The notes beneath the pieces were generated by a model, which saw only the letters and a program-made list of their open reading frames with translations, had not been told where the DNA came from and did not search any database. A program made the translations under genes and the position numbers. Source: Amaricoccus sp. (GTDB lineage Bacteria > Pseudomonadota > Alphaproteobacteria > Rhodobacterales > Rhodobacteraceae). From it: 64,000 bases of DNA. The stretch spans positions 62,001-126,000 of the forward strand of contig NZ_JAGOMQ010000004.1 of the NCBI RefSeq assembly GCF_017993425.1, in the 5' to 3' direction. Positions 11,652 through 21,831 of this stretch are shown one piece after another. How positions within the stretch are numbered: position 1 is the first letter of the stretch; each line of letters opens with the position of its first letter.

Positions 11652-12715
11652 ATGACGCTTGAGCTCGTCGGCGTCGCCCGGCGCGTCGGCGCCGAGACGC
11701 ATATCCACGAGACCACGCTGACCCTCGCCCCCGGCGGCTTCAACGTGCTCCTCGGCGCGACCGGCGCCGGCAAGACCACGCTCATCAAGCTGATGGCCGG
11801 GCTCGAGACGCCCACGACCGGCACGATCCGCTTCGATGGCCGCGACGTGACCGGCGTCACGCCCCGCAAGCGCAACGTCAGCCTCGTCCACCAGTTCTTC
11901 ATCAACTACCCGAACATGACGGTGTTCGAGAACATCGCCTCGCCGCTGCGCGTCGCCGGCGTCCCCCGCGCCGAGGTAGACCGCCGCGTCCGAGAGACCG
12001 CCGAGCTGCTGCATCTCGGCCCGATGCTCGCCCGCCGCCCGCACGAGCTCTCCGGCGGCCAGCAGCAGCGCACCGCGCTCGCCCGCGCCATCGTCAAGGA
12101 CAGCGCCCTCGTCCTCCTCGACGAGCCGCTCGCCAACCTCGACTACAAGCTCCGCGAGGAGCTGCGCGACCAGCTGCCCCGCCTCTTCGCCGGCCGCGGC
12201 GCCATCGTCGTCTACGCCACCTCCGAACCCTCCGAGGCCCTCATGCTCGGCGGCCACACCGCCACGATGCACGAGGGCCGCGTCACCCAGTTCGGCCCCA
12301 CCGCCGAGACCTACCGCGCGCCCCGCGACCTCGTCACCGCCCGCGTCTTCTCCGACCCGCCGATCAACGCCGCGCCAGTGACCAAGCGCGGCGGCGAGAT
12401 CGTCCTCCTCGACGACGTGCGCTGGCCCGCCGAGGGCCCCGCCGCCGCCCTCGCCGACGGCAGCTACACCTTCGGCCTGCGCCCGCACTTCGTCGCCCCC
12501 GCCCGCACCGCCGAGACGCAGGCCCCGCTGACCGGAACCGTCCGCATCACCGAGCTCTCCGGCTCCGAATCCGTCGCACATTTCCAGGCCGGCGACGGCG
12601 TCTGGGTCGCCCAGTCCGACGGCGTCCACCCCTACCGCGTCGGCGAGCCGCACCGCTTCTGGCTCGACGTCCGCCACGGGCTCTACTTCGCCCCCGACGG
12701 CAGAAGGGTCGCCTG

Positions 12716-12716
<1 letters not shown>
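11652..12716 (+). CDS. glpS: Glycerol ABC transporter ATP-binding protein GlpS
   Basis: 354 residues: ABC domain (1-~235) plus C-terminal TOBE/OB regulatory part, as in MalK-type ATPases. Walker A GATGAGKT (35-42), Q-loop Q81, intact signature LSGGQQQR (133-140), Walker B LVLLDEP (153-159). The switch His expected after YAT is Ser191 (YATSEPSEA), so its own hydrolysis motif is incomplete. The stop overlaps the glpT start (TGATG), consistent with an obligate GlpS-GlpT heterodimer energising GlpP-GlpQ. Confidence 0.88.
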
Positions 12717-13794
<1,078 letters not shown>

Positions 13795-13798
<4 letters not shown>

Positions 13799-14658
13799 AG
13801 ACCATCAACCAGCACGCTTGGTGGTTCGTCCTGCCCGTCCTGCTCCTCGTCGCCTTCAACGCGCTCGTGCCGCTGATGACGGTGGTGAACTACTCGGTGC
13901 AGGAGACCTTCGGCAACAACGTGTTCTTCTGGTCCGGCCTGCGCTGGTTCGAGGACGTGATGACCTCGCCGCGCTTCCACGCCGCCCTCGGCCGCCAGCT
14001 CCTGTTCACCGGCCTGATCCTCGCGATCGAGGTGCCGCTCGGCGTCGCCATCGCGCTCGCCATGCCGCGCAGCGGCCCTTGGGTCTCCGTCTGCCTCGTC
14101 CTGATGGCGCTGCCGCTCCTCATCCCGTGGAACGTCGTCGGCGCGATGTGGAACATCTTCGCCCTGCCCGACATCGGCCTCCTCGGCTACGGGATCAACA
14201 ACTGGCTCGGCATCCCCTACAACTACACCCAGAACCCGCTCGCCGCCTGGTTCACCATCATCCTGATGGACGTCTGGCACTGGACCTCGCTGGTCGTGCT
14301 CCTCGCCTATGCCGGCCTCGTCTCGATCCCCGACGCCTACTACCAGGCGGCCAAGATCGACGGCGCGCGGCCCTGGGCGGTGTTCCGCCACATCCAGCTG
14401 CCGAAGATGAAGCGCGTGCTGACCATCGCCGTGCTGCTCCGCTTCATGGACTCGTTCAACATCTACACCGAGGTCTCGGTGCTGACCGGCGGCGGCCCGG
14501 GCAACTCGACGACGCTGCTCTCGATCGACCTCGTCAAGATCGCGCTCGGCCAGTTCGACCTCGGCCGCGCCGCCGCGATGTCACTCATCTACTTCCTGAT
14601 CACCCTCCTCGTCTCATGGATCTTCTACGCCGTGATGACGCGCGACGAGCCGAACTGA
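13795..14658 (+). CDS. glpP: Glycerol ABC transporter permease GlpP
   Basis: 287 residues, MalF-like inner-membrane permease with about six hydrophobic spans. The cytoplasmic EAA coupling loop YYQAAKIDGARPWAVFRHIQLP lies at ~182-203. The ATG overlaps the glpT stop (ATGA), and the RBS GGGAGAGG sits within glpT. With GlpQ it forms the translocation pore for glycerol delivered by the binding protein. Confidence 0.92.
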
Positions 14659-14667
14659 GGCAGGCCG

Positions 14668-15465
14668 ATGAAGCTCCGCGCCCTCGCCGTGACCGCCTAC
14701 ATCCTGTTCCTGATGCTGCCGATCTACTGGCTGGTCATCATGTCGTTCAAGACGACGAACGAGATCCTCTCCGGCTTCTCGCCCTGGCCGCAGGTCTGGA
14801 CGACGGCCTCCTACCGCACGATCTTCACCGACCCGACCTGGTACTCGGGCTACATCAACTCGATCAGCTACGTCACCATCAACACCGTCATCTCGGTGGC
14901 GGCGGCGCTGCCCGCCGCCTACGCCTTCTCGCGCTACCGCTTCCTCGGCGACAAGCACCTGTTCTTCTGGCTCTTCACCAACCGCATGGCCCCCGCCGCG
15001 GTGTTCGCGCTCCCCTTCCTCCAGCTCTACTACGCGATCGGGCTCTTCGACACGCATCTCGGCGTGGCGCTGGCGCATTGCCTCTTCAATATCCCGCTCG
15101 CCGTCTGGATCCTCGAGGGCTTCATGTCGGGCGTGCCGAAGGAGCTCGACGAGACCGCCTATGTCGACGGCTACTCCTTCCCGCGCTTCTTCCTCACGAT
15201 CTTCATCCCGAACATCAAGGCGGGGATCGGCGTCGCGGCGTTCTTCTGCTTCATGTTCTCCTGGGTGGAGATGCTGCTCTCCAAGACGCTCACCTCGGTG
15301 CAGGCGAAGCCGATCGCCGCGGTGATGACCCGCACCGCCTCGACCTCCGGCTACGAGCTCGGCCTCCTCGCCGCCGCCGGGGTGCTGACGATCATCCCCG
15401 GCGCGATCGTCATCTGGTTCGTGCGCAACTACATCGCCAAGGGCTTCGCCCTGGGGCGGGTGTGA
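14668..15465 (+). CDS. glpQ: Glycerol ABC transporter permease GlpQ
   Basis: 265 residues, MalG-like permease with six predicted spans and the EAA loop ELDETAYVDGYSFPRFFLTIF (~155-175), in which the usual EAA Ala/Gly pattern is partly kept. It begins nine bases after glpP and overlaps glpU by one base. Not related to glycerophosphodiesterase GlpQ. Confidence 0.92.
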   Translation: MKLRALAVTAYILFLMLPIYWLVIMSFKTTNEILSGFSPWPQVWTTASYRTIFTDPTWYSGYINSISYVTINTVISVAAALPAAYAFSRYRFLGDKHLFFWLFTNRMAPAAVFALPFLQLYYAIGLFDTHLGVALAHCLFNIPLAVWILEGFMSGVPKELDETAYVDGYSFPRFFLTIFIPNIKAGIGVAAFFCFMFSWVEMLLSKTLTSVQAKPIAAVMTRTASTSGYELGLLAAAGVLTIIPGAIVIWFVRNYIAKGFALGRV

Positions 15466-15881
15466 TGGCCCGCCGCCGCGCCGCCCTCCTGCCCGCGCTC
15501 CTCGCCGCGCTGCCCGGCGCCGCGCTCGCCCAGGTCAAGTCCGGCTGGGGCAACGTCGGCAAGGCGCAGCCGGAGCCGCCGTTCTGGACGCGCCCGCTCT
15601 TCGACGGGTTCTGGATGGCATGGACCCCGGCGACCCTCGCCTTCTTCTGCGGCGTGTTCGCGCTCGTCGCCCTGATGGGCCTCCTCGAATGGCGCAACCC
15701 GGGCGGCGCGCCCCGCCACGGCGCCCTCGGCCTCGACACCACCCGCGGCGACCGCCTGTTCATCTCGCTCCTCGGCGCCGGCTGGATCTTCCTCGCCTGG
15801 CTGTTCTTCTTCTCCACCCCGGTCTGGGGCGCCCTGGTCATCGCCCTGCTCTGGGCCGCCTTCGTGTTCGGGAAGGCGTAA
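15465..15881 (+). CDS. glpU: DUF2160 small membrane protein GlpU
   Basis: 138 residues. N-terminal signal-like segment ending ALAQ (~residue 23), then three hydrophobic stretches (about 48-68, 99-115 and 119-135). DUF2160 proteins occur in glycerol ABC transporter operons of rhizobia and rhodobacters, where the gene is called glpU; the molecular role is unknown. It is the last gene of the operon, with the start overlapping the glpQ stop. No clear terminator follows before the repeat at 16071. Confidence 0.85.
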   Translation: MARRRAALLPALLAALPGAALAQVKSGWGNVGKAQPEPPFWTRPLFDGFWMAWTPATLAFFCGVFALVALMGLLEWRNPGGAPRHGALGLDTTRGDRLFISLLGAGWIFLAWLFFFSTPVWGALVIALLWAAFVFGKA

Positions 15882-16070
15882 TATAAGGCGAGGCCGGCGC
15901 AAGAGCGACGCCCGCCGCCTCCCGCAGGCGCGGTCACGCTCCACGATGGCGGCGGCCAGGGTCGACCGGCGGCGACGCATCGCCACGCGAGATGTCGCCC
16001 GTTCACCTCCGCTCGGGCTCGTCCGGCAGTGTCGCGGGCGATTGGCCATGAGGGTGCCTATATTTCGTTA

Positions 16071-16395
16071 CACACTGCACGACAGTAGAGCCGAAGCCCG
16101 GCCGGAAGCAGGTCGCGACGCCGATGCCAGACGGATTTGACCCGTGGCAAATCCGTCCGCGATCGCCCCTCGGGGGGCGAGCGCGATTCCGCGCTCGCCG
16201 GGGCGCTCACGGACGGATTGCGCGCTTCCGGAGAAATCTGCGCCCCTCACGGCTTCCGCGCGCAACCGCGCTCCAGCCGTCGGCGCGGCGAAAGCAATGC
16301 TTTCGCCTGTCGCGCCGTGGCCTCGCGGGCAAGCCCGCTTCGGTCGCTCGGGGCCTCGTGGAGTCAGCAGGACAAGACAGGCGTCATGCAGCGTA
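16071..16395 (+). mobile_element. MITE-like element, copy 2 (325 bp)
   Basis: Left end CACACTGCACGACA is intact; the right end CGTCATGCAGCGTA matches the consensus end at 10 of 14 positions, so it has decayed. Perfect 9-bp target duplication ATTTCGTTA at 16062-16070 and 16396-16404. The interior has the same orientation and hairpins as copy 1. It occupies the convergent gap between glpU and uxuB; nothing else is coded in 15882-16500. Confidence 0.9.
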
Positions 16396-16430
16396 ATTTC
16401 GTTATAATATAATGTAACTAACTATGTGAA

Positions 16431-16463
16431 ATCAATGGCTTAGTCAGTGTTCACGCGTGAACA
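16431..16463 (+). repeat. Conserved intergenic motif, site B
   Basis: ATCAATGGCTTA at 16431-16442, then the palindrome at 16450-16461. Here the palindrome extends to a perfect 16 bp, TGTTCACGCGTGAACA (16448-16463). It lies 35 bp right of MITE copy 2, behind the AT-rich run 16396-16430 that is unusual for this genome. Same orientation and spacing as sites A, C and D. Confidence 0.8.
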
Positions 16464-16500
16464 CGTGGCGCAGACAGCCCCCTCACGCCACGCCCGGCCC

Positions 16501-17967
16501 TCAGGCCGGGCGGGTCGCCGCCTCCGCGGCGGCGCGGGCGCCGCGGGAGACCAGGGTTGCATAGGCCTCGGTCAGGGCAGCGCGGAAGGCCGGGTTCCCG
16601 GCAAGCGCCGGGTCGAACACCTCGCGGACCCCGAGCAGCGCCGCGACCTTGGCTTCCGGCCACTCGGCCCCGTCCGAGAGGGCGCGCAGCCGCTCGGCCA
16701 GCGGATCCCTCACCTCGATCGGCGCCCCCTTCTCGTCGACCCCGCCGACGTAGCGCATCCACGCCGCCACCGCGAGGATCAGGCCCGGCGCCGGCCTGCC
16801 CGCCGCCAGGCTCTCGGCGATGGTCCCGAGGATGCGCTGCGGCAGCTTCTGGCTGCCGTCCATGGCGATCTGCCACGTCCGGTGCCGGATCGCCGGATTG
16901 GCGTAGCGCTCGAACAGCGCCGCCGCATAGCCCCCGAGGTCCACCCCCGGCGGCGGCGTCAGCGCCGGAATGATCTCCCCGGCCCAGAGCCCGCGGACGA
17001 AGCCGGCGAAGACCGGGTCCGCCACCGTCTCCGCGATGGTCTCGTGCCCGGCGAGGTAGCCGAGATAGGCGAGCGAGGAATGCGTGCCGTTCAGCATCCG
17101 GAGCTTCATGTGCTCGTAGGGCGTCACGTCCCCGACCAACTCGACCCCGACCGCGCCGAGGTCCGGCCGGTCGCCGTCGACGAAGCGGTCCTCGACCACC
17201 CACTGCCGGAACGGCTCGTGCATCACCGGCGCCCGGTCGAGCACGCCCGTCCGCTCCGCCAGCCGCTCGATGTCCTCCTCCCGGGTCGCCGGCACGATCC
17301 GGTCGACCATGGTCGAGGGGAAGGCGCCCTCCGCCGCGATCCACCCGGCGAGCCCCGGATCGACGGCCCCGGCGAGCTCCAGCACGACGCCCCGCACCAC
17401 ACGCCCGTTCTCCGGCAGGTTGTCGCAGCAGAGCACCGTGAACGGCCGCCCCCCCGCGCCCCGCCGCCGCCCCAGCGCGCGGACGAGGAACCCCGGCGCC
17501 GAGCGCGGCGCCTCGGGGTGGGCGAGGTCGTGGACGATGTCGGGATGGGCGCGGTTCAGCGCCCCGGTCGAGGGCTCGTGGCAATAGCCCTTCTCGGTGA
17601 CGGTCAGCGTGACGATCCGCGTCGCCGGATCGGCCATCCGCGCCAGCACCGCCTCCGGATCCTCGCGGGCGACCAGCACCTCGCGCACCACGCCGACGAC
17701 CCGGATCGCCTCGCCCTCGGGCCCGAGCTCGACCGCGGTATAGGCGCAGCCCTGCGGCGCCAGCCGGTCGCGCTGGTCGGGCCGCACCAGGCTGACCCCG
17801 GTCACCCCCCAGTCGCCGCCCGAGGCGGCCATCGCCTCCTCGAGATAGATCGCACCATGGGCGCGGAAGAACGCCCCCAGCCCGAGATGCACGACGCCCG
17901 GGGCCGGCCGCGCGGCCGGGGGGGCGAGGAGGGGAAGCTCAGCGCGCGAGCCAGCCGCCGTCGACAT
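16501..17967 (-). CDS. uxuB: Mannitol-dehydrogenase-family oxidoreductase, probable fructuronate reductase
   Basis: 488 residues, polyol-specific long-chain dehydrogenase family. Visible: N-terminal GLGAFFRAH nucleotide-binding start, the DNLPENG block, and the catalytic region K-x4-N-x2-H in KLRMLNGTHSS. In this family mannitol 2-dehydrogenase, arabinitol dehydrogenase and D-mannonate oxidoreductase look alike; linkage to uxaC, kduID and kdgK favours UxuB (D-fructuronate to D-mannonate, NADH). The ATG at 17967 lies 29 bp inside kduD, so translation is coupled. Confidence 0.8.
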   Translation of the reverse strand: MSTAAGSRAELPLLAPPAARPAPGVVHLGLGAFFRAHGAIYLEEAMAASGGDWGVTGVSLVRPDQRDRLAPQGCAYTAVELGPEGEAIRVVGVVREVLVAREDPEAVLARMADPATRIVTLTVTEKGYCHEPSTGALNRAHPDIVHDLAHPEAPRSAPGFLVRALGRRRGAGGRPFTVLCCDNLPENGRVVRGVVLELAGAVDPGLAGWIAAEGAFPSTMVDRIVPATREEDIERLAERTGVLDRAPVMHEPFRQWVVEDRFVDGDRPDLGAVGVELVGDVTPYEHMKLRMLNGTHSSLAYLGYLAGHETIAETVADPVFAGFVRGLWAGEIIPALTPPPGVDLGGYAAALFERYANPAIRHRTWQIAMDGSQKLPQRILGTIAESLAAGRPAPGLILAVAAWMRYVGGVDEKGAPIEVRDPLAERLRALSDGAEWPEAKVAALLGVREVFDPALAGNPAFRAALTEAYATLVSRGARAAAEAATRPA

Positions 17968-18685
17968 TGAGGATCGCTCCATGGATGTAGCGGGCCGCGG
18001 GAGAGGCGAGGAAGGCCACCGCCCCGGCGATGTCCGAGGCCTCGCCCCAGCGCCCCGCCGGGATGCGGTCGAGGATGGCCTGGTTGCGCGCCGCATCGGC
18101 CCGAAGCGCCTCGGTGTTGTTGGTGGCGATATAGCCCGGCGCCACGGCGTTGACGTTGATCCCCTTCGCCGCCCACTCGTTGGCGAGGAGCTTGGTCAGC
18201 CCCGCCACGCCGTGCTTGGCCGCGGTGTAGGAAGGCACCCGGATGCCGCCCTGGAAGGAGAGCAGCGAGGCGATGTTGACGATCGCTCCCGTCGCCCCGC
18301 GGACGAAGACCGACCGGGCGAAGGCCTGCGAGAGGAAGAACACCCCCTTCAGGTTGACGTCGATGACGTCGTCCCAGTCGGCCTCGCTGAAGTCGACCGA
18401 GTCGGCGCGGCGGATGATGCCGGCGTTGTTGACGAGGATGTCGACCGGGCCCGCCTCGCCGAGCCGCGCCGCCGCGGCGGCCGGATCGTCGAGCGCGAGC
18501 CTGAAGCCCTCGCCGCTGAGCCCCTCGGCGGCGATCAGCCCGAGGGTCTCGTCGACCGACGAGCGCCCCGCCGCCACCACCGTCGCGCCGGAGCGCGCGA
18601 GGCCGAGGGCGATCGCCTGGCCGATCCCGGTATTGGCCCCCGTGACGAGGGCGCGGCGCCCGTCGAGGCGGAACGGATCGCTCAT
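17939..18685 (-). CDS. kduD: 2-dehydro-3-deoxy-D-gluconate 5-dehydrogenase
   Basis: 248 residues, classical short-chain dehydrogenase. TGANTGIG cofactor loop at 15-22, NNAG at 86-89, catalytic Ser140, Tyr153 and Lys157. Together with KduI it reduces 2,5-diketo-3-deoxygluconate to 2-keto-3-deoxygluconate. The ATG at 18685 overlaps the kduI stop (ATGA). The side-by-side kduI gene makes KduD the best call among the SDRs. Confidence 0.9.
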   Translation of the reverse strand: MSDPFRLDGRRALVTGANTGIGQAIALGLARSGATVVAAGRSSVDETLGLIAAEGLSGEGFRLALDDPAAAAARLGEAGPVDILVNNAGIIRRADSVDFSEADWDDVIDVNLKGVFFLSQAFARSVFVRGATGAIVNIASLLSFQGGIRVPSYTAAKHGVAGLTKLLANEWAAKGINVNAVAPGYIATNNTEALRADAARNQAILDRIPAGRWGEASDIAGAVAFLASPAARYIHGAILNVDGGWLAR

Positions 18686-19503
18686 CGGAGATCGCCCATG
18701 CCGACCACCTCGACGTCCTTGTAGTCGACGTTGTCGCCGGCCATCGCCCAGATGAAGGTGTAGTTCGACGTCCCGGCCCCGCAATGGATCGACCAGGGCG
18801 GGGAGAGCGCGCCCTCCTCGTTGGCGAGGATCATCGAGCGGGTCTCGGAGGGCTCGCCCATCAGGTGCATCACCCGCGCCTCCGGCGCGAGGTCGAAGTA
18901 GAGATAGGCCTCCATTCGCCGGTCGTGGACATGCGCCGGCATGGTGTTCCAGACCGAGCCGGGCTCCAGCCGGGTGTAGCCGACGACGAGCTGGCACGAC
19001 GGCATGACGTCGGGATGCACGAACTGGAAGATCGTCCTGAGGTTCGAGGTCTCGGCCGAGCCGAGCCGCACCGGCGTCGCCTCGGCGAGCTTCAGGAGCC
19101 GCGCCGGGTGCGTGGCGTGGGCGGGCGCGGACAGGATGTAGAACCGCCCCTCGCCCGTGAAGGTGACCGGCCCGGCGCCGCGGCCGAGATAGAGCACGTC
19201 GCCGCGCGCCATGTCCCAGCTCTCGCCGGCGGTGACGCGGCCGGGGCCGCCGATGTTGACCACCGCCATCTCGCGGCGGTCGAGGATCGACGGCGTGCCG
19301 CATTCGGCCACGCGGTCGAGCGTCAGCTCGCCCCCGGCGGGAACGGCGCCGCCGACGATCATCCGGTCGTAGTGGGTGTAGACGAGACGGATCTCGCCGT
19401 CGCGGAACAGGCCGCCCACGTGAAAGTTGCGGCGCAGGGCCTCGGTGTCGAAGCCCTTGGCGGCTTCGGGGTCGATGGCCCGGCGGGTCTCGACGGTCAG
19501 CAT
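18682..19503 (-). CDS. kduI: 5-dehydro-4-deoxy-D-glucuronate isomerase
   Basis: 273 residues, bicupin isomerase of unsaturated-uronate catabolism. The zinc ligands are visible: His191, His193, Glu198 (AHVHDRRME) and His240 (WSIHCGAG). Converts 5-keto-4-deoxyuronate to 2,5-diketo-3-deoxygluconate. It heads the kduI-kduD-uxuB unit, with a promoter and palindromic operator immediately upstream. Confidence 0.95.
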   Translation of the reverse strand: MLTVETRRAIDPEAAKGFDTEALRRNFHVGGLFRDGEIRLVYTHYDRMIVGGAVPAGGELTLDRVAECGTPSILDRREMAVVNIGGPGRVTAGESWDMARGDVLYLGRGAGPVTFTGEGRFYILSAPAHATHPARLLKLAEATPVRLGSAETSNLRTIFQFVHPDVMPSCQLVVGYTRLEPGSVWNTMPAHVHDRRMEAYLYFDLAPEARVMHLMGEPSETRSMILANEEGALSPPWSIHCGAGTSNYTFIWAMAGDNVDYKDVEVVGMGDLR

Positions 19504-19536
19504 CGGGAGGTCCCGGAAAGGGCCCGCGACGACGCT

Positions 19537-19600
19537 GCTAACACACGTGTTAGCTTGGTCAAGTATCTGTTTTCGCTTGGCATCATCGTCCCGCTAACTC
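19537..19600 (-). promoter_or_regulatory. kduI promoter with palindromic operator
   Basis: On the minus strand a -35-like TTGACC lies at 19563-19558, followed by the palindrome GCTAACAC, AC, GTGTTAGC (19537-19554) where a -10 box would be. A half site GCTAAC recurs at 19593-19598. The 18-bp operator ends 34 bp before the kduI start, so a repressor bound here would block the promoter. The GntR protein at 24328 is the candidate regulator; no identical palindrome was seen at its own promoter. Confidence 0.6.
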
Positions 19601-19623
19601 TCTGGAAACCTTTGACCCGCCGC

Positions 19624-19947
19624 CTAGAGGAAGTCGTCGCGGCGGGGCGTGAAGCTGTCGACCAGCGTCCCCGGCCCGTCGAGCGGGCGGCAGCCATGGA
19701 CGGCGCCCGAGGGAATGAGCAGCGCGTCGCCGGCGCTGAGGATGCGGGTCTCGCCGTCGCAGGTGAACTCGAAGCGGCCGGACTTCACGAAGGTGCTCTG
19801 CACGTGCGGATGGCTGTGCAGCGCGCCGACGCCGCCCTCCTCGAAGTTGAACTCGACGATCATCAGCTGCTCGTTCTGCACGAGGACCTGGCGGGTCGCC
19901 TTGCCCTCGACGGGAACGACCGGATACGCGCTGGAGGGATTGGACAT
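19624..19947 (-). CDS. kdgF: Cupin protein KdgF (unsaturated uronate linearisation)
   Basis: 107 residues, single cupin. Metal ligands His44, His46, Gln50 (HSHPHVQ) and His84 match the KdgF arrangement. KdgF speeds ring opening of 4,5-unsaturated monouronates to 5-keto-4-deoxyuronate, the KduI substrate. It is the last gene of the uxaC-TRAP-kdgF run and directly precedes the kduI promoter. Length is typical (105-111). Confidence 0.85.
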   Translation of the reverse strand: MSNPSSAYPVVPVEGKATRQVLVQNEQLMIVEFNFEEGGVGALHSHPHVQSTFVKSGRFEFTCDGETRILSAGDALLIPSGAVHGCRPLDGPGTLVDSFTPRRDDFL

Positions 19948-19959
19948 CGGATGCGCCTT

Positions 19960-21240
19960 TCAGTGGAACAGGGACGGCAGCCACAGGCTGACGGCCGGTA
20001 CATACGTCACGATCAGCAGCACGACGAGGCCCGCGGCGTAGAACGGCCAGATCGACCTCATCGCGTCCCAGATGGTGATCTTGCCCACCGCGGCGGCGAC
20101 GAACTGCACCGGCCCGAGCGGCGGGGTGTTGAGCCCGATCCCGAGGTTGAGGATCATGATGACGCCGAAGTGGACGGGATCGACGCCGAACTTCATCACC
20201 ACCGGCAGGAAGATCGGCGTGGTGATGATGATGAGCGGCGCCATGTCCATGAAGGTGCCGAGCACCAGCAGGATGACGTTGATCATCAGGAGGATCATCA
20301 GCGGGTCCTCGCTGATCGCCCCCATCATCGCCACGGTGAGCTGGGCGACCTTGAGGTAGGCCATCAGCCAGCCGAAGGCCCCCGCCATGCCGATGATGAG
20401 GAGCACCATCGACGTGGTGCGCACCGCCTGCATGGTGGCATGGACGAAGTCGGTCCACGACAGCGCCTTGTAGACGAAGGCGGTGACGAGCAGCGCGTAG
20501 ATCACCGCGACGCAGGAGCTCTCGGTGGCGGTGAAGATGCCGGAGCGGACGCCGCCGAAGATGATGGCGATGAGCAGGAGCCCCGGGACCGAGCTCACGA
20601 ACATCTCGCCGGCGCGCCGGAATCCGGGGAAGGGCTCCGTGGGGTAGCCACGCCGCACCGCGACGAACCAGGCGGTGACGGAGAGCGAGAGCGCCAGCAG
20701 CAGGCCGGGGATGATGCCGGCGGTGAAGAGGTCGGCGATGGAGATCTTCCCGCCGCCGGAGATCGAGTAGATGATCATGTTGTGCGACGGCGGCAGCAGG
20801 AGCGCGATCAGCGCCGCCATCGAGGTGACGTTCACCGCGTAGTCGGCGCCGTAGCCGCGGGCCTTCATCTGCGGGATCATGATGCCGCCCACCGCCGCCG
20901 CCTCGGCCACCGCCGAGCCGGAGATGCCGCCGAAGAGCGTGCAGGCGGCGATGTTGACCTGCCCGAGCCCGCCGCGGACATGCCCGATCAGCGAGCCCGC
21001 GAAGGCGACGATCCGAGAGGCGATGCCGCCGCGCACCATCAGGTCGCCGGCGAAGATGAAGAACGGGATCGCCATCAGCGTGAAGATCGAGACGCCGGAG
21101 GCGACGCGCTGGAACACCACGAGCGGCGGCAGCCCGAGGTAGAGGATGGTCGCGAAGCTGGCGATGCCGAGGCAGAACGCGATCGGCGTGCCGACGAGCA
21201 TGAGGATCGTGAAGACCCCGAAGAGGATGGTCAGGTCCAT
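19960..21240 (-). CDS. TRAP transporter large permease, DctM type
   Basis: 426 residues, about twelve hydrophobic spans covering the whole protein. It starts MDLTILFGVFTILMLVGTPIAF, the normal DctM opening, and contains IFAGDLMVRGGIA and the GGISGSAVAEAAAVGGIMIP helix characteristic of the family. Uses the sodium gradient to move substrate from the binding protein across the inner membrane. Four bases separate it from dctQ. The uronate neighbours make a hexuronate or unsaturated uronate the likely cargo. Confidence 0.93.
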   Translation of the reverse strand: MDLTILFGVFTILMLVGTPIAFCLGIASFATILYLGLPPLVVFQRVASGVSIFTLMAIPFFIFAGDLMVRGGIASRIVAFAGSLIGHVRGGLGQVNIAACTLFGGISGSAVAEAAAVGGIMIPQMKARGYGADYAVNVTSMAALIALLLPPSHNMIIYSISGGGKISIADLFTAGIIPGLLLALSLSVTAWFVAVRRGYPTEPFPGFRRAGEMFVSSVPGLLLIAIIFGGVRSGIFTATESSCVAVIYALLVTAFVYKALSWTDFVHATMQAVRTTSMVLLIIGMAGAFGWLMAYLKVAQLTVAMMGAISEDPLMILLMINVILLVLGTFMDMAPLIIITTPIFLPVVMKFGVDPVHFGVIMILNLGIGLNTPPLGPVQFVAAAVGKITIWDAMRSIWPFYAAGLVVLLIVTYVPAVSLWLPSLFH

Positions 21241-21244
21241 GGCG

Positions 21245-21781
21245 TCACGAATCGCTGATGAGCGCGTCCTCGACGTTCGGGTCGTGGTCGACCGTCACGC
21301 CGGCGGCGCGGAGCACGAGCCGCTCGAGCGCGAAGAGCACCATGAGGGCGCCTCCCGCGACGATCGGCATGTAGGTGAACCCGCCCGGCAGGTGCAGCAC
21401 CGGGATGATCGCGGTCCAGGTGTCGATGGTCAGCTGGAGGCCGTAGACCACCATGCCGAGGCCGAACACCACCACCGAGAGGTCGGAGATCGCCCGCATC
21501 CACGGGCCGGCGCTCTCCGGCAGGAAATGCACCAGCACGTCGAAGCCCATGTGGAAGTTCTCGCGCACGCCGACGGCGGCGCCGAGGAAGATGAACCAGC
21601 TCATCACCATGACCGAGGCGGGCTCGGTCCAGGACGGGCTCGCGTTCAGCACGTAGCGGGCGAAGACCTGCCAGGCGACCATCGCCGTCATGGCGATCAT
21701 CCCCCCGGCCGCGATCCAGAGCGCGGCTTGCGACAGCGCGCCGAGCGCGCGCGCCAGCCCTTGCAGGCGTTGCTGCTGCAT
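21245..21781 (-). CDS. TRAP transporter small permease, DctQ type
   Basis: 178 residues with four hydrophobic segments; WTEPASVMVMSWFIFLGAAVGVR is the conserved DctQ core. Forms the membrane complex with the DctM-type subunit that follows after four bases. The C terminus carries a charged tail (DHDPNVED). Confidence 0.92.
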   Translation of the reverse strand: MQQQRLQGLARALGALSQAALWIAAGGMIAMTAMVAWQVFARYVLNASPSWTEPASVMVMSWFIFLGAAVGVRENFHMGFDVLVHFLPESAGPWMRAISDLSVVVFGLGMVVYGLQLTIDTWTAIIPVLHLPGGFTYMPIVAGGALMVLFALERLVLRAAGVTVDHDPNVEDALISDS

Positions 21782-21831
21782 TGACTACCTCCCCGGGGAA
21801 GCGGGGGGCCTCCGGCCCCCCGCGGATCGCG

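Noticed and set aside
16448-16463. TGTTCACGCGTGAACA as a ParB parS site
   Set aside because: parS is TGTTTCACGTGAAACA; the centre and spacing differ, and no parAB genes are in the window.
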